A DNA stretch of 64,000 bases from JACCYJ01 sp038198775. GTDB lineage: Bacteria > Actinomycetota > Actinomycetes > Propionibacteriales > Nocardioidaceae. Below the pieces are notes generated by a model. The model did no database searches, was not told the origin of the DNA, and saw nothing but the letters and a program-made list of their open reading frames with translations. The stretch spans positions 1 through 64,000 of the forward strand of contig JBBPZV010000013.1 of NCBI GenBank assembly GCA_038198775.1, in the 5' to 3' direction. Of the stretch, positions 38,251-46,788 are shown piece after piece (the stretch's first letter is position 1; the number at the start of each line of letters is the position of its first letter). Made by a program: the position numbers and the translations under genes.

Positions 38251-38279
38251 CCTGTAGTAGAGGGTTATAGTTATGTCAA
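38251..38279 (-). promoter_or_regulatory. Candidate sigma-70-type promoter of ftsZ
   Basis: On the - strand a perfect -35 hexamer TTGACA (38274-38279) is followed after 17 bp by TACAGG (38251-38256) as a weak -10. The flanking stretch (38241-38280) is clearly richer in A/T than the rest of the window. It lies about 100 bp upstream of the ftsZ start, in the 243-bp gap after ftsQ that otherwise holds no gene. A dedicated ftsZ promoter in this position is usual. The start point is not known. Confidence 0.55.
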
Positions 38280-38395
38280 CCTGTCGACTGCGCAGCAACG
38301 TAGGTGCCGCAAGGGGCCGGGGCAAACAACTCGCGCGGTGTGTCGCGCTCTGGCAAAAACCCGTGCGGCCGGGACAGGTGCTGCGGGCAGTGGCA

Positions 38396-39127
38396 CTAGG
38401 ACGAGGTGGCGGGTTGGCCGGGCACGCTCACGTCGTAGACCCGGGCCTTGATGTCCAGCAGGGCCGCCAGCACGGCGGCCTTCTGGTCGGATGCGGCGGC
38501 ACTGCCCCACCGGACCTGGTCCCCGTTGCGCAGCGCCAGCATGATCGAGTCCACACTGGACACCTCCACGTGGTCGACGCGGCGAGCGATGTCCGGCGCG
38601 AGCGAGGTCACCACCTCAGCCACCTGTGCGAGCGCCGCGGTGCGCGTGTCGGCCGCCAGGGAGTCCGTGCGCACCAGCGGGAGGCGGTCCGGCTTGTGCA
38701 GCCGGCGAAACAGCACGCCCCCGGCGTCCATCGCGACGAGGTGCCCGCCCTGGCGTACTGCGGCGACCGGTCTGCTTTCGACCACCTGGATGCGTACTCC
38801 GTTCGGCCAGGCCCTTGACACCGTCGCCACCGCCACTCCGGGAACCACCTCGACTCGCCGCTCGATCGCGGCGACATCGAGCCGCGCCAACGGGGTCCCC
38901 GGGGCGATGGCGGCCGCCTGCTCGACCCGGGCCGGGTCGAGGTGATCGGTTCCGACGACCCGGACGTCGCGCACGCCGAGCCACGTCGAGAACAGCACGA
39001 CCCAGGTGGCGAACCCCACGACCGCCACGACCGCGAGCACGACCAGCCGCAGGAGCAGGCCGTCGAGACGCACCCTCCAGCTGTGGCGAGGAGTTCGGCT
39101 AGCCGCCCGTGCCGGGAAGTCAGCCAC
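38396..39127 (-). CDS. ftsQ: Cell division protein FtsQ
   Basis: Bitopic divisome protein linking early and late components. It has 243 residues: a short basic cytoplasmic segment, one membrane helix (RLVVLAVVAVVGFATWVVLF, about residues 28-47), the POTRA domain (WLGVRDVRVVGTDHLDPARV) and the beta domain (GVLFRRLHKPDRLPLV). The GTG at 39125-39127 overlaps the end of murC by 8 nt. Weak overall conservation is normal for FtsQ; its place between murC and ftsZ supports the call. No ddl lies between murC and ftsQ. Confidence 0.92.
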   Translation of the reverse strand: MADFPARAASRTPRHSWRVRLDGLLLRLVVLAVVAVVGFATWVVLFSTWLGVRDVRVVGTDHLDPARVEQAAAIAPGTPLARLDVAAIERRVEVVPGVAVATVSRAWPNGVRIQVVESRPVAAVRQGGHLVAMDAGGVLFRRLHKPDRLPLVRTDSLAADTRTAALAQVAEVVTSLAPDIARRVDHVEVSSVDSIMLALRNGDQVRWGSAAASDQKAAVLAALLDIKARVYDVSVPGQPATSS

Positions 39128-40553
39128 CTGCGCTCCCCCGCTCCAGCAGCCGGAGCCGGCGCAAGAGCTGCGGTCCGACATCGGTCACGTCACCCGCACC
39201 GAGCGTCAGCACCAGGTCTCCCGGCCGGGCCAGCTGCGCGAGAACGCCCGGCAGCTCGTCCAGATCAGGCTCGTACCGGACCACGGCAGGCGGCAGCCCC
39301 ACCGCGTCCGCGACGAGGGCGCCGGTGACGGCGGTGTCGGGGTCCTCGCGGGCTGCGTAGACATCTGTGACCACCGCGACATCGGCCGCAGACAGGGCCT
39401 GCCCCATCGCGGCACCGAAGACCCGCGTGCGTGAGACCAGGTGCGGCTGGAAGCACACGACCACGCGGCCGTCGCCGGCGACCTGCCGGGCCGCGTCCAG
39501 GTCGGCGGTGATCTCGACGGGGTGGTGGGCGTAGGAGTCGAAGACGGTGACACCAGCGGCCCGACCCTTGCGCTCCATCCGCCGGCGGGTTCCGCTGAAC
39601 TCCGCCATCCCTCCGGCCAGGTCGGCGAACTCATGGCCGATCAGCAGGCCCGCTCCGAGCGCGGCCAGCGCGTCCAGGACGAAGTGGCGGCCCGGCACCT
39701 GCAGCCGGAGCCGTCCCAGCGTCTTGCCGCCACGGAGCACGGTGACCTCCGACCCGCTGGCCGACAACCGCTCCTCGACCCCGCGCAGGTCGCTGCCGGG
39801 CCCGGTACCGGTGCGGGCCACGGTCAGGCCGCGGGCGGCCGCCCGGTCGGCCAGCGCGGCGGCACCCGGATCGTCGGCGCCGACCACCAGGAAGCCACCC
39901 GGGTCGATCCGCTCGAGGAAGGTCACGAAGGCCCTGCGGTACGCCCGCTCGGAGCCGTAGCTGTCGAGGTGGTCGGAGTCGACGTTGGGAACGACGGCGC
40001 CGTGCGGGCGATAGGCCAGGAACGAGCCGTCGCTCTCGTCGGCCTCGGCGACGAACAGCGCTCCGGAGCCGACGCGAGCGTTGTCCCCGGTGGCCGACAG
40101 GTCCGCCCCGATCGCGTACGACGGGTCGGCGCCGGCCGCTCGCAGCGCGACGGCGAGCAGCGCGGTCGTCGTGGTCTTTCCGTGGGTCCCCGCCACCGCG
40201 AGCACGGTGTGGCCGGCCATCACCGACACCATGGCAGCCGAGCGGGGCCACAACCGCAGCCCGGCCCGCCGCGCGGCGGTCACGTCGGGGTTGCCCTCAC
40301 GGACGGCCGTCGAGACGACCACGGTGTCGACGCCTGCCACGTGGGCGCCGTCGTGGCCGACGTGGCACACCGCCCCGAGCGCCTTCAGCGACGCCAGCGT
40401 TGCGGAATCGCACGCGTCGCATCCGCTCACCGACACGCCCCGGGCGAGCAGGAGGCGGGCGATGCCCGACAGGCCGGCACCACCGATGCCGACCAGGTGC
40501 ACGCGGCCCAGCCGCTGCGCCGGGGGCACCTGGTCCGGGAACGGGACGATCAT
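39120..40553 (-). CDS. murC: UDP-N-acetylmuramate--L-alanine ligase
   Basis: Adds L-Ala to UDP-MurNAc, ATP-dependent. It has 477 residues, three-domain Mur ligase. The N-terminal Rossmann part VHLVGIGGAGLSGIARLLLA, the ATP loop AVAGTHGKTTTTALL, and FDSYAHHPVEITADLDAARQ, which is diagnostic of MurC, are seen. The ATG overlaps the murG stop (ATGA). Confidence 0.97.
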   Translation of the reverse strand: MIVPFPDQVPPAQRLGRVHLVGIGGAGLSGIARLLLARGVSVSGCDACDSATLASLKALGAVCHVGHDGAHVAGVDTVVVSTAVREGNPDVTAARRAGLRLWPRSAAMVSVMAGHTVLAVAGTHGKTTTTALLAVALRAAGADPSYAIGADLSATGDNARVGSGALFVAEADESDGSFLAYRPHGAVVPNVDSDHLDSYGSERAYRRAFVTFLERIDPGGFLVVGADDPGAAALADRAAARGLTVARTGTGPGSDLRGVEERLSASGSEVTVLRGGKTLGRLRLQVPGRHFVLDALAALGAGLLIGHEFADLAGGMAEFSGTRRRMERKGRAAGVTVFDSYAHHPVEITADLDAARQVAGDGRVVVCFQPHLVSRTRVFGAAMGQALSAADVAVVTDVYAAREDPDTAVTGALVADAVGLPPAVVRYEPDLDELPGVLAQLARPGDLVLTLGAGDVTDVGPQLLRRLRLLERGSAGG

Positions 40554-41641
40554 GCCGCGACCCCGGCGGCCGCGAGCGCCATGGTGGCCAGCGAGGCCGC
40601 GGCGTCTCGCGGCAGCCTTCCCTCGGCCGCCCTCGACATGGCGCGCAGCCGGTCACCGTCGTGCAGCAGGTCCGGGACGGTCGCGGCGACCCACTGCGGC
40701 GACAGCGCCGCGTCGTCGACGAGCAAGGCTCCCCCTGCTGCGACCACAGGGGCGGCGTTGAGCGCCTGCTCACCGTTCCCGATCGGCAGCGGTACGAAGA
40801 CCGCCGGCAGGCCCAGCGCCGCGACCTCGCTCACCGTGCTCGCCCCCGCCCGGCAGATCACCAGGTCGGCCGCCGCATAGGCCAGGTCGATCCGGGGCAC
40901 GAACGGCACGACGACGTAGCGGGGCCCCCCGGGTAGGCCGGTCACCCGCACCTCGTTGTTGCGGCCGGCGATGTGCAGCACCTGCACCCCCCTGGCCGCC
41001 AGCGACTGCGCCGCTCCGGCGACCGCGGTGTTCAGCCGGGCGGCCCCTTGGGACCCGCCGGTCACCAGCAGCGTCGGCCGGTCGGCCGCGAGCCCGAAAC
41101 CGGCCCGGCCGGGTGCCCGCAGCGCCGCCCGGTCGGCCTCGGCGACCAGCCGGCGCAGCGGGAGCCCGGTGAGCGTGGCGTGCGGCAACGAGGACCCGGG
41201 GAAGCTGGTGGCCACGTGGCAGGTCAGCCGGGCGCCGAGCCGGTTCGCCAGGCCAGGCAGCGCGTTCCCCTCGTGGACGACCAGGGGAATCCTTCGGCGG
41301 CGGGCCGCGAGGTAGGCCGGCACGCTGACATAGCCGCCGAAGCCGACCACGACGTCGGGCCGGACCCGGTCGAGCACCTCCAGGGCGGCTCGGACGGCGG
41401 TACGGACGCGGCCGGGGAGCCGCAGCAGGTCGGGTGTCGCCCGGCGCGGCAGCGGGACGGCAGGCACGAGCTCCAGCGTGAGCCCCGTCGGCGGGACCAT
41501 CGTCGTCTCCAACCCCTGCGGGGTTCCGAGGCAGGTGACCTCCACGTTCGCCACCAACGCGCTCAGCGCCTCCGCCGTGGCGAGCATGGGCGCCACGTGA
41601 CCAACGGTGCCGCCGCCCGCGAGCAGGACGCGCAGCGCCAC
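40550..41641 (-). CDS. murG: MurG (lipid I to lipid II GlcNAc transferase)
   Basis: Membrane-associated GT-B glycosyltransferase that transfers GlcNAc from UDP-GlcNAc to lipid I. It has 363 residues: N-terminal VLLAGGGTVGHVAPMLATA, DVVVGFGGYVSVPAYLAARR, VVHEGNALPGLANRLGA, the C-terminal LLVTGGSQGAARLNTAV and the UDP-binding ICRAGASTVSEVAALGLPAV. The GTG at 41639-41641 lies 2 bp after the ftsW stop, with GGAGG within the ftsW end. Confidence 0.97.
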   Translation of the reverse strand: MALRVLLAGGGTVGHVAPMLATAEALSALVANVEVTCLGTPQGLETTMVPPTGLTLELVPAVPLPRRATPDLLRLPGRVRTAVRAALEVLDRVRPDVVVGFGGYVSVPAYLAARRRRIPLVVHEGNALPGLANRLGARLTCHVATSFPGSSLPHATLTGLPLRRLVAEADRAALRAPGRAGFGLAADRPTLLVTGGSQGAARLNTAVAGAAQSLAARGVQVLHIAGRNNEVRVTGLPGGPRYVVVPFVPRIDLAYAAADLVICRAGASTVSEVAALGLPAVFVPLPIGNGEQALNAAPVVAAGGALLVDDAALSPQWVAATVPDLLHDGDRLRAMSRAAEGRLPRDAAASLATMALAAAGVAA

Positions 41642-41643
41642 GG

Positions 41644-42900
41644 TTACCGCCTCCGCACAGAGGCGAACGGGCGAACCCCGGCCAGTCGGCGGGGCCGGCG
41701 CCGAGACGTCAGCGCTGCCCGTGCTCCCGGTTCGGTCTTGGCGAAGGCGACCAGCATCCCCAGCGCAATCAGGGTCGGAAGCAGTGCCGACCCTCCGTAC
41801 GAGACCAGCGGCAAGGGGATGCCGATGACCGGCAGCAGGCCCAGCACCATTCCGAGGTTGATGATGGCCTGCGACAGCAACCAGACCGTGATGCCGGCGC
41901 TGGCGTAGCGCACGAACGGTTCCCGGGTGCGGGCTGCGATACGAAGGCCGGTGTAGGCCAGCAGCATGAACAGCCCGAGCACGACCAGCGTCCCGAACAG
42001 CCCCAGCTCCTCCCCGATCACGGCGAAGATGAAGTCGGTGTGCGCCTCGGGCAGCGATCCCCACTTCTGCCGGCTGGCGCCGAGGCCGACCCCCCAGAAC
42101 TGACCCGTGGCGAGGGCGAAGAAGCCGTGCGCCGCCTGCCACCCGTCCCCCTGCAGGTTGGCGAAGGGGTCGAGGAACGTCGCCAGCCGCTTGACCCGCT
42201 CCGGGTCGGTGCTGGCCAGCCAGGCCAGCAGTCCCGAGACCGTGAGCAGTGCGCCGACGAACAGCCGCGCCGGTGCGCCGACCACCCACAACATGCCGAG
42301 GATGACCGCGAACATCACCAGCGCGGTACCGAGGTCGTGCTGGCCCACTACGAGCAGCGTGACGAACGCGGTGACCGGCACCATCGGGACCAGCAGGTGT
42401 TTCCAGTCGCCGAGCAACCTGTCCTTGCGGGCATAGAGATCGGCGGCCCAGACCACCATCGCCAGCTTCGCCAGCTCCGAGGGCTGGATGGTCACCGGCC
42501 CGCCGAACGACAGCCAGTTCTGGTTGCCGTTGACGCTGATCCCGATGCCCGGGACGTAGGTCAGCACGATCAGCGCGACCGAGCCGACCAGCACCGGGTA
42601 GGCGAACCACCGCATCACCCGCACCGGCAGGTACGAGACCGTCCAGGCCAGCGGCGCCCCCACCCCCACCCACAGGGCCTGCTTGGCGAAGACGTGGTAG
42701 GAGTTGCCGTACTGCTCGTACGACACGACCGAGCTGGCCGACAGCACCATGACGAGTCCGAGCGCGAGCAGCAGCGCGGTGACGCCGATCACCAGGTGGT
42801 ACGACGTCAACGGCCGGTCCAGGCCGCCGCGCAGCGTTGCGACCCATCCGGCGCGGTCGGCCACGGCCTCGGGGCGGCGCTGCGAGGTGGCGGTGCTCAC
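41644..42900 (-). CDS. ftsW: FtsW, SEDS-family septal peptidoglycan polymerase
   Basis: SEDS glycosyltransferase that works with FtsI. It has 418 residues and about ten membrane helices. It has LVMVLSASSVVSYEQYGNSY, GVNGNQNWLSFG-type loop (ISVNGNQNWLSFGGPVTIQP), PSELAKLAMVVWAADLYARK, and the SEDS C-terminal IGIPLPLVSYGGSALL. EAHTDFIFAVIGEELGLFG is present. The GTG at 42898-42900 overlaps the murD stop (GTGA). A basic C-terminal tail follows the last helix. Confidence 0.96.
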   Translation of the reverse strand: MSTATSQRRPEAVADRAGWVATLRGGLDRPLTSYHLVIGVTALLLALGLVMVLSASSVVSYEQYGNSYHVFAKQALWVGVGAPLAWTVSYLPVRVMRWFAYPVLVGSVALIVLTYVPGIGISVNGNQNWLSFGGPVTIQPSELAKLAMVVWAADLYARKDRLLGDWKHLLVPMVPVTAFVTLLVVGQHDLGTALVMFAVILGMLWVVGAPARLFVGALLTVSGLLAWLASTDPERVKRLATFLDPFANLQGDGWQAAHGFFALATGQFWGVGLGASRQKWGSLPEAHTDFIFAVIGEELGLFGTLVVLGLFMLLAYTGLRIAARTREPFVRYASAGITVWLLSQAIINLGMVLGLLPVIGIPLPLVSYGGSALLPTLIALGMLVAFAKTEPGARAALTSRRRPRRLAGVRPFASVRRR

Positions 42901-44333
42901 CGCGTGGAGTTCCCTTCCGGTCGCCGACTCCCGTGCCGCGCGACGGCGGCGGCAAAGGCGTCGCCGCGGGCGCCGTAGTTCACGAACATGTCCTGGGACG
43001 CGCAGCCTGGGGCCATCAGCACCGTGTCCCCGGAGCGGGACAGGCGAGCGGCCGCGTCGACGACACGGTCCATGACGGTGCCAGTCTCGCGGCCCTCGAC
43101 CACCACCACCGGTACATCGGGTGCGTGTCGTGCGAGCGCGTCGGCGAGCAGCCTCCGGTCGGCGCCGAGCAGGACGACCCCGCGCAGTCGGTCGCGCACG
43201 GCCGGAACCAGCTCGTCGAACCGAGCCCCCTTCGCCAACCCACCGGCCACCCACACCACCGGTGCGAAGCCGCGAAGCGATGCCAGGGCGGCGTGCGGGT
43301 TCGTGGCCTTGGAGTCGTCCACGTACGAGACCCCGGCGATGGTTGCCACCAGCTGGATGCGGTGCGGGTCCGAGACGTGGGCTCGCAGCCCCGCCCGCAC
43401 GGCCGCCGGTGGCACCCCGTACGCCCGTGCCAGCGCCGCGGCGGCGAGCGCGTTCGCGACGTTGTGCGGAGCGGGGGCAGCGATGTCGGCAAGCTCCGCC
43501 AGCGGGTGTCCGTCGCCTCGTCCGGCGATGTCGAAGGCACGGTCGACCAGCACGTCGTCGACCACTCCCAAGGCTCCCAGGGGAGGTGGCGCCAGCGTGA
43601 ATCCCACGCGGCGGCAGCCCGGCATCGTGCCCGCCTGCTCTGCGAGCCTTGCCGTGACGTCGTCGTCGGAGTTGTAGATCGCCGCCCGCCGAACGCCTCG
43701 ATAGATCCGGCCCTTGTCACCGATGTACTCCGGCAGCGCCCCGTCGTACCAGTCCAGGTGGTCGGTCGCGACGTTGAGGAGGGCGGCCGCCTCCGGTGAC
43801 ACGGTGAGGGACCAGTGCAGCTGGAAGCTGGACAGCTCCACTGCGAGCACGTCCAGTCGGCGGCCGGTCACCGCGGTCGTCACCGGGTCGCCGACGTTGC
43901 CGACCGCCGCGCTCGCGAGCCCGGCGGCTGCCAGTACCGACGCCAGCATCCGTACCGTCGTCGTCTTGCCGTTTGTTCCGGTGACGCACAGCCACGCCGC
44001 CGCGTCCTCCCCGCGGAGCCGCCACGCCAGCTCCACCTCGCTCCACACCGGGACGCCGTCGGCTCGCGCGGCGACGACCAGCGGAGCCCGCGGCCTCCAC
44101 CCCGGCGAGACGACGAGAGCGGAGGTGCCCGGCGGCAGCGTCGCCGCCGCCTCCGCACCCAGCCGGACCCGGGCGCCGAGTTCCTCGAGGGACCCGGCCC
44201 GGCGCAGACTGCCGGCGTCGGCACGCTCGTCGACGACCATTACGCGGGCGCCCCGGTCCAGCAGTGCCGAGGCGGCCGCCGCTCCCGAGATCCCGAGCCC
44301 GGCGACGACCACGGCGGCGCCTTCCCACCTCAC
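42897..44333 (-). CDS. murD: UDP-N-acetylmuramoyl-L-alanine--D-glutamate ligase
   Basis: Adds D-Glu to UDP-MurNAc-L-Ala. It has 478 residues. The N-terminal AVVVAGLGISGAAAASALLD, the ATP loop LCVTGTNGKTTTVRML, the carbamylated-lysine region and NVATDHLDWYDGALPEYIGD, and YVDDSKATNPHAALASL, which is diagnostic of MurD, are present. The GTG at 44331-44333 overlaps the mraY stop (GTGA). Confidence 0.97.
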   Translation of the reverse strand: MRWEGAAVVVAGLGISGAAAASALLDRGARVMVVDERADAGSLRRAGSLEELGARVRLGAEAAATLPPGTSALVVSPGWRPRAPLVVAARADGVPVWSEVELAWRLRGEDAAAWLCVTGTNGKTTTVRMLASVLAAAGLASAAVGNVGDPVTTAVTGRRLDVLAVELSSFQLHWSLTVSPEAAALLNVATDHLDWYDGALPEYIGDKGRIYRGVRRAAIYNSDDDVTARLAEQAGTMPGCRRVGFTLAPPPLGALGVVDDVLVDRAFDIAGRGDGHPLAELADIAAPAPHNVANALAAAALARAYGVPPAAVRAGLRAHVSDPHRIQLVATIAGVSYVDDSKATNPHAALASLRGFAPVVWVAGGLAKGARFDELVPAVRDRLRGVVLLGADRRLLADALARHAPDVPVVVVEGRETGTVMDRVVDAAARLSRSGDTVLMAPGCASQDMFVNYGARGDAFAAAVARHGSRRPEGNSTR

Positions 44334-45394
44334 GTGCCGGCCACCCACTCCGCGTAGAAGACGCCGAGGCCGCCGGCGACGCACAACCCGCACACGATCC
44401 AGAAGCGGATGACGATCGTCACCTCCGCCCAGCCCTTGAGCTCGAAGTGGTGATGCAGCGGCGCCATCCGGAACAGCCGCTTGCCCTTGGTGGCCTTGAA
44501 CCAGCCGACCTGGGCGATCACCGAAAGCGTGATGATGACGAACAGCCCGCCCACGACCAGCAGCAGCAGGTCGGTGCGGGTCATGACGGCCAGGCCGGCC
44601 ATGGCGCCGCCGAGGGCGAGCGAACCGGTGTCGCCGAGGATGATCTTGGCCGGGGCCGCGTTCCACCACAAGAAGCCGAAGCAGGCGCCGGTGAGCGCCG
44701 CCGCGACCACCGCCAGGTCCAGCGGGTCGCGCACCTCATAGCACTTCGGGCCCGGGTTGTACTCACAGAACTGGTTGTTCTGCCAGATGTTCACCAGCGT
44801 GTACGCGGCGAACACCATCACCGAGGCCCCGGTGGCCAGCCCGTCCAGGCCGTCGGCGAGGTTCACGCCGTTGCTGGTGCCGGCCACCATGACCAGCACC
44901 CAGCCGAGGACGAGGACCGTCGGGAGCTGCCATCCGGGGAGGTCGCGTGTGAACGAGATCGCCGACGAGATCGGGGTGCGTCCGGTCGAGTCCGCGAAGT
45001 GGAGCGCCAGCCAGGCGAAGAGCAAGGCGATGACGGTCTGGCCCGCTGCCTTCGTTTTGCTGCGCAGGCCCAGGCTGCGCTGCTTGGAGATCTTGATGTA
45101 GTCGTCGAGGAACCCGACGATGCCCATGCCGGTGAACAGCAGGAGCAGCAACAACGCCGACACCGAGGGTGTGGTCGCGGTGAGGAGCTTCGCCAGGGCG
45201 TAGCCCACCAGGACCGACACCATGATGACGAGGCCGCCCATCGTCGGGGTCCCCCGCTTGGTGTGGTGCGACGTCGGCCCGTCGTCGCGGATCAGCTGCC
45301 CGTAGCCCTTAGCGACCAGCACCGAGATCGCGAGCCGGGTGCCGAGCAGCGTGCCGAGCAGCGCGATGGCGCCGCCGAACAGAATCGTCTTCAT
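44330..45394 (-). CDS. mraY: Phospho-MurNAc-pentapeptide transferase
   Basis: Integral membrane enzyme that makes lipid I on undecaprenyl phosphate. It has 354 residues and ten membrane helices. GPTSHHTKRGTPTMGGLVIM, IVGFLDDYIKISKQRSLGL with the Asp pair, TSNGVNLADGLDGLATGASV, and the HHHFELKGWAE histidine motif are all present. ATGA overlap with the murF stop. Confidence 0.98.
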   Translation of the reverse strand: MKTILFGGAIALLGTLLGTRLAISVLVAKGYGQLIRDDGPTSHHTKRGTPTMGGLVIMVSVLVGYALAKLLTATTPSVSALLLLLLFTGMGIVGFLDDYIKISKQRSLGLRSKTKAAGQTVIALLFAWLALHFADSTGRTPISSAISFTRDLPGWQLPTVLVLGWVLVMVAGTSNGVNLADGLDGLATGASVMVFAAYTLVNIWQNNQFCEYNPGPKCYEVRDPLDLAVVAAALTGACFGFLWWNAAPAKIILGDTGSLALGGAMAGLAVMTRTDLLLLVVGGLFVIITLSVIAQVGWFKATKGKRLFRMAPLHHHFELKGWAEVTIVIRFWIVCGLCVAGGLGVFYAEWVAGT

Positions 45395-46788
45395 CGCGAG
45401 CCGGTCTCGTCGCCCAGCAGGGCGGCGGCCACACTTTCGAGCCCGACGGCTCGCGACGCCTTGACCAGCACGACGTCGTGTGGCTGCACGTGCTGGTCCA
45501 ACCAGGTGACGGCAGCGCCGGTGTCGGGAACCAGCACCGAGGCGGTGGAGGTGTGCTCTCGGCTGGCACCTCGGTGCAGCGCCCCCGCCTGCTCTCCCAC
45601 GACCAAGACGAGGTCGACACCGAGCCGGGCAGCCAGCCGCCCGGTTGCGTCGTGTTGGGCCTCCGAGGAGTCCCCCAGCTCGAGCATCTGACCGAGGACG
45701 GCGATCGAGCGTCCCGTCGCCGCCTGGTCGGTGACCGCGACGAGCGTGCGCAGCGCGGCCCGGACCGAGTCCGGGTTGGCGTTGTACGCGTCGTTGAGGA
45801 CGACGACGCCGTCGGAGCGCTCGCGCCGCTCCATCCGCCACCGGGAGGTAGCGGTCGCACTCGAGAGGGCCGCGGCGACGTCGTCCAGCCGCATCCCCGC
45901 CAACAACGCGACTGCGGCGGCCGCGGCGGCGTTGCCGGCCGCGTGTTCGCCGAGCAGAGCCAGTGCAACCTCGACCGTGTCCGCCTCGTACCGCAGGGTG
46001 AACCGGGGGCGCCCGTGCGGATCGAGTCGCAGGCCGGTGATCGAGACGTCTGCGCCTGCGTTGGCGCCGAATGTGAAGACGCGAGCCGCGGTGCGGCCGG
46101 CCATCGCGTTCACCATCGGGTCGTCGCAGTTCAAGACGGCGGTCCCGGCGGCGGGCAGTGCCTCGACCAGCTCGCCCTTGGCCGCGGCGATGGCCTCCCG
46201 GCTGCCGAACTCGCCCAGATGGGCGACGCCGACGTTGAGGACGACGCCGACACGAGGTTGCGCGATCCCACACAGGTAGGCCACGTGGCCGCGGGAGCGG
46301 GCGCCCATCTCGACGACGAGATGCCGGGTGCCGGGGGTCGCGGTCAAGACGGTCAGCGGGACGCCGAGCTCGTTGTTGTACGAGCCCGCCGCCGCAACGG
46401 TGTCACCGCTGCGGGCCAGGACGTGGCGCAGCATGTCCTTTGTCCCCGTCTTGCCCTGGGACCCGGTGATGCCGACCGCGTTGCAGCCGCTCAGCCGGGC
46501 TCGCACGGCCGCGGCGAGACGGCCCAGTGCCGTCACGCTGTCGGGCACGACAACCGCGGGCACCCCGACGGCCCGGCCGGTGAGGCAGGCGGTCGCGCCG
46601 GCGTGGATCGCGGCGGCGGCGAAGTCGTGGCCGTCCGCGTGCTCGCCGCGCACCGCCACGAACAACCCGCCGGGTGGAACCGTGCGTGAGTCGATCGACG
46701 CGGGAGCGCTCACCTGCAACCCTGGGTCGGCGTCGGCCACCAGCCCGCCGGTCACGTCGGCGATCTGCGACAGCGGCATCGAGATCAT
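45391..46788 (-). CDS. murF: UDP-MurNAc-tripeptide--D-Ala-D-Ala ligase
   Basis: Adds D-Ala-D-Ala to complete the pentapeptide. It has 465 residues: N-terminal IADVTGGLVADADPGLQVS and IDSRTVPPGGLFVAVRGE, the ATP loop VGITGSQGKTGTKDML, HLVVEMGARSRGHVAYLC, LNDAYNANPDSVRAAL, and VLVKASRAVGLESVAAAL. These are MurF-specific. ATGA overlaps at both ends (murE stop; mraY start). Confidence 0.97.
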   Translation of the reverse strand: MISMPLSQIADVTGGLVADADPGLQVSAPASIDSRTVPPGGLFVAVRGEHADGHDFAAAAIHAGATACLTGRAVGVPAVVVPDSVTALGRLAAAVRARLSGCNAVGITGSQGKTGTKDMLRHVLARSGDTVAAAGSYNNELGVPLTVLTATPGTRHLVVEMGARSRGHVAYLCGIAQPRVGVVLNVGVAHLGEFGSREAIAAAKGELVEALPAAGTAVLNCDDPMVNAMAGRTAARVFTFGANAGADVSITGLRLDPHGRPRFTLRYEADTVEVALALLGEHAAGNAAAAAAVALLAGMRLDDVAAALSSATATSRWRMERRERSDGVVVLNDAYNANPDSVRAALRTLVAVTDQAATGRSIAVLGQMLELGDSSEAQHDATGRLAARLGVDLVLVVGEQAGALHRGASREHTSTASVLVPDTGAAVTWLDQHVQPHDVVLVKASRAVGLESVAAALLGDETGSR

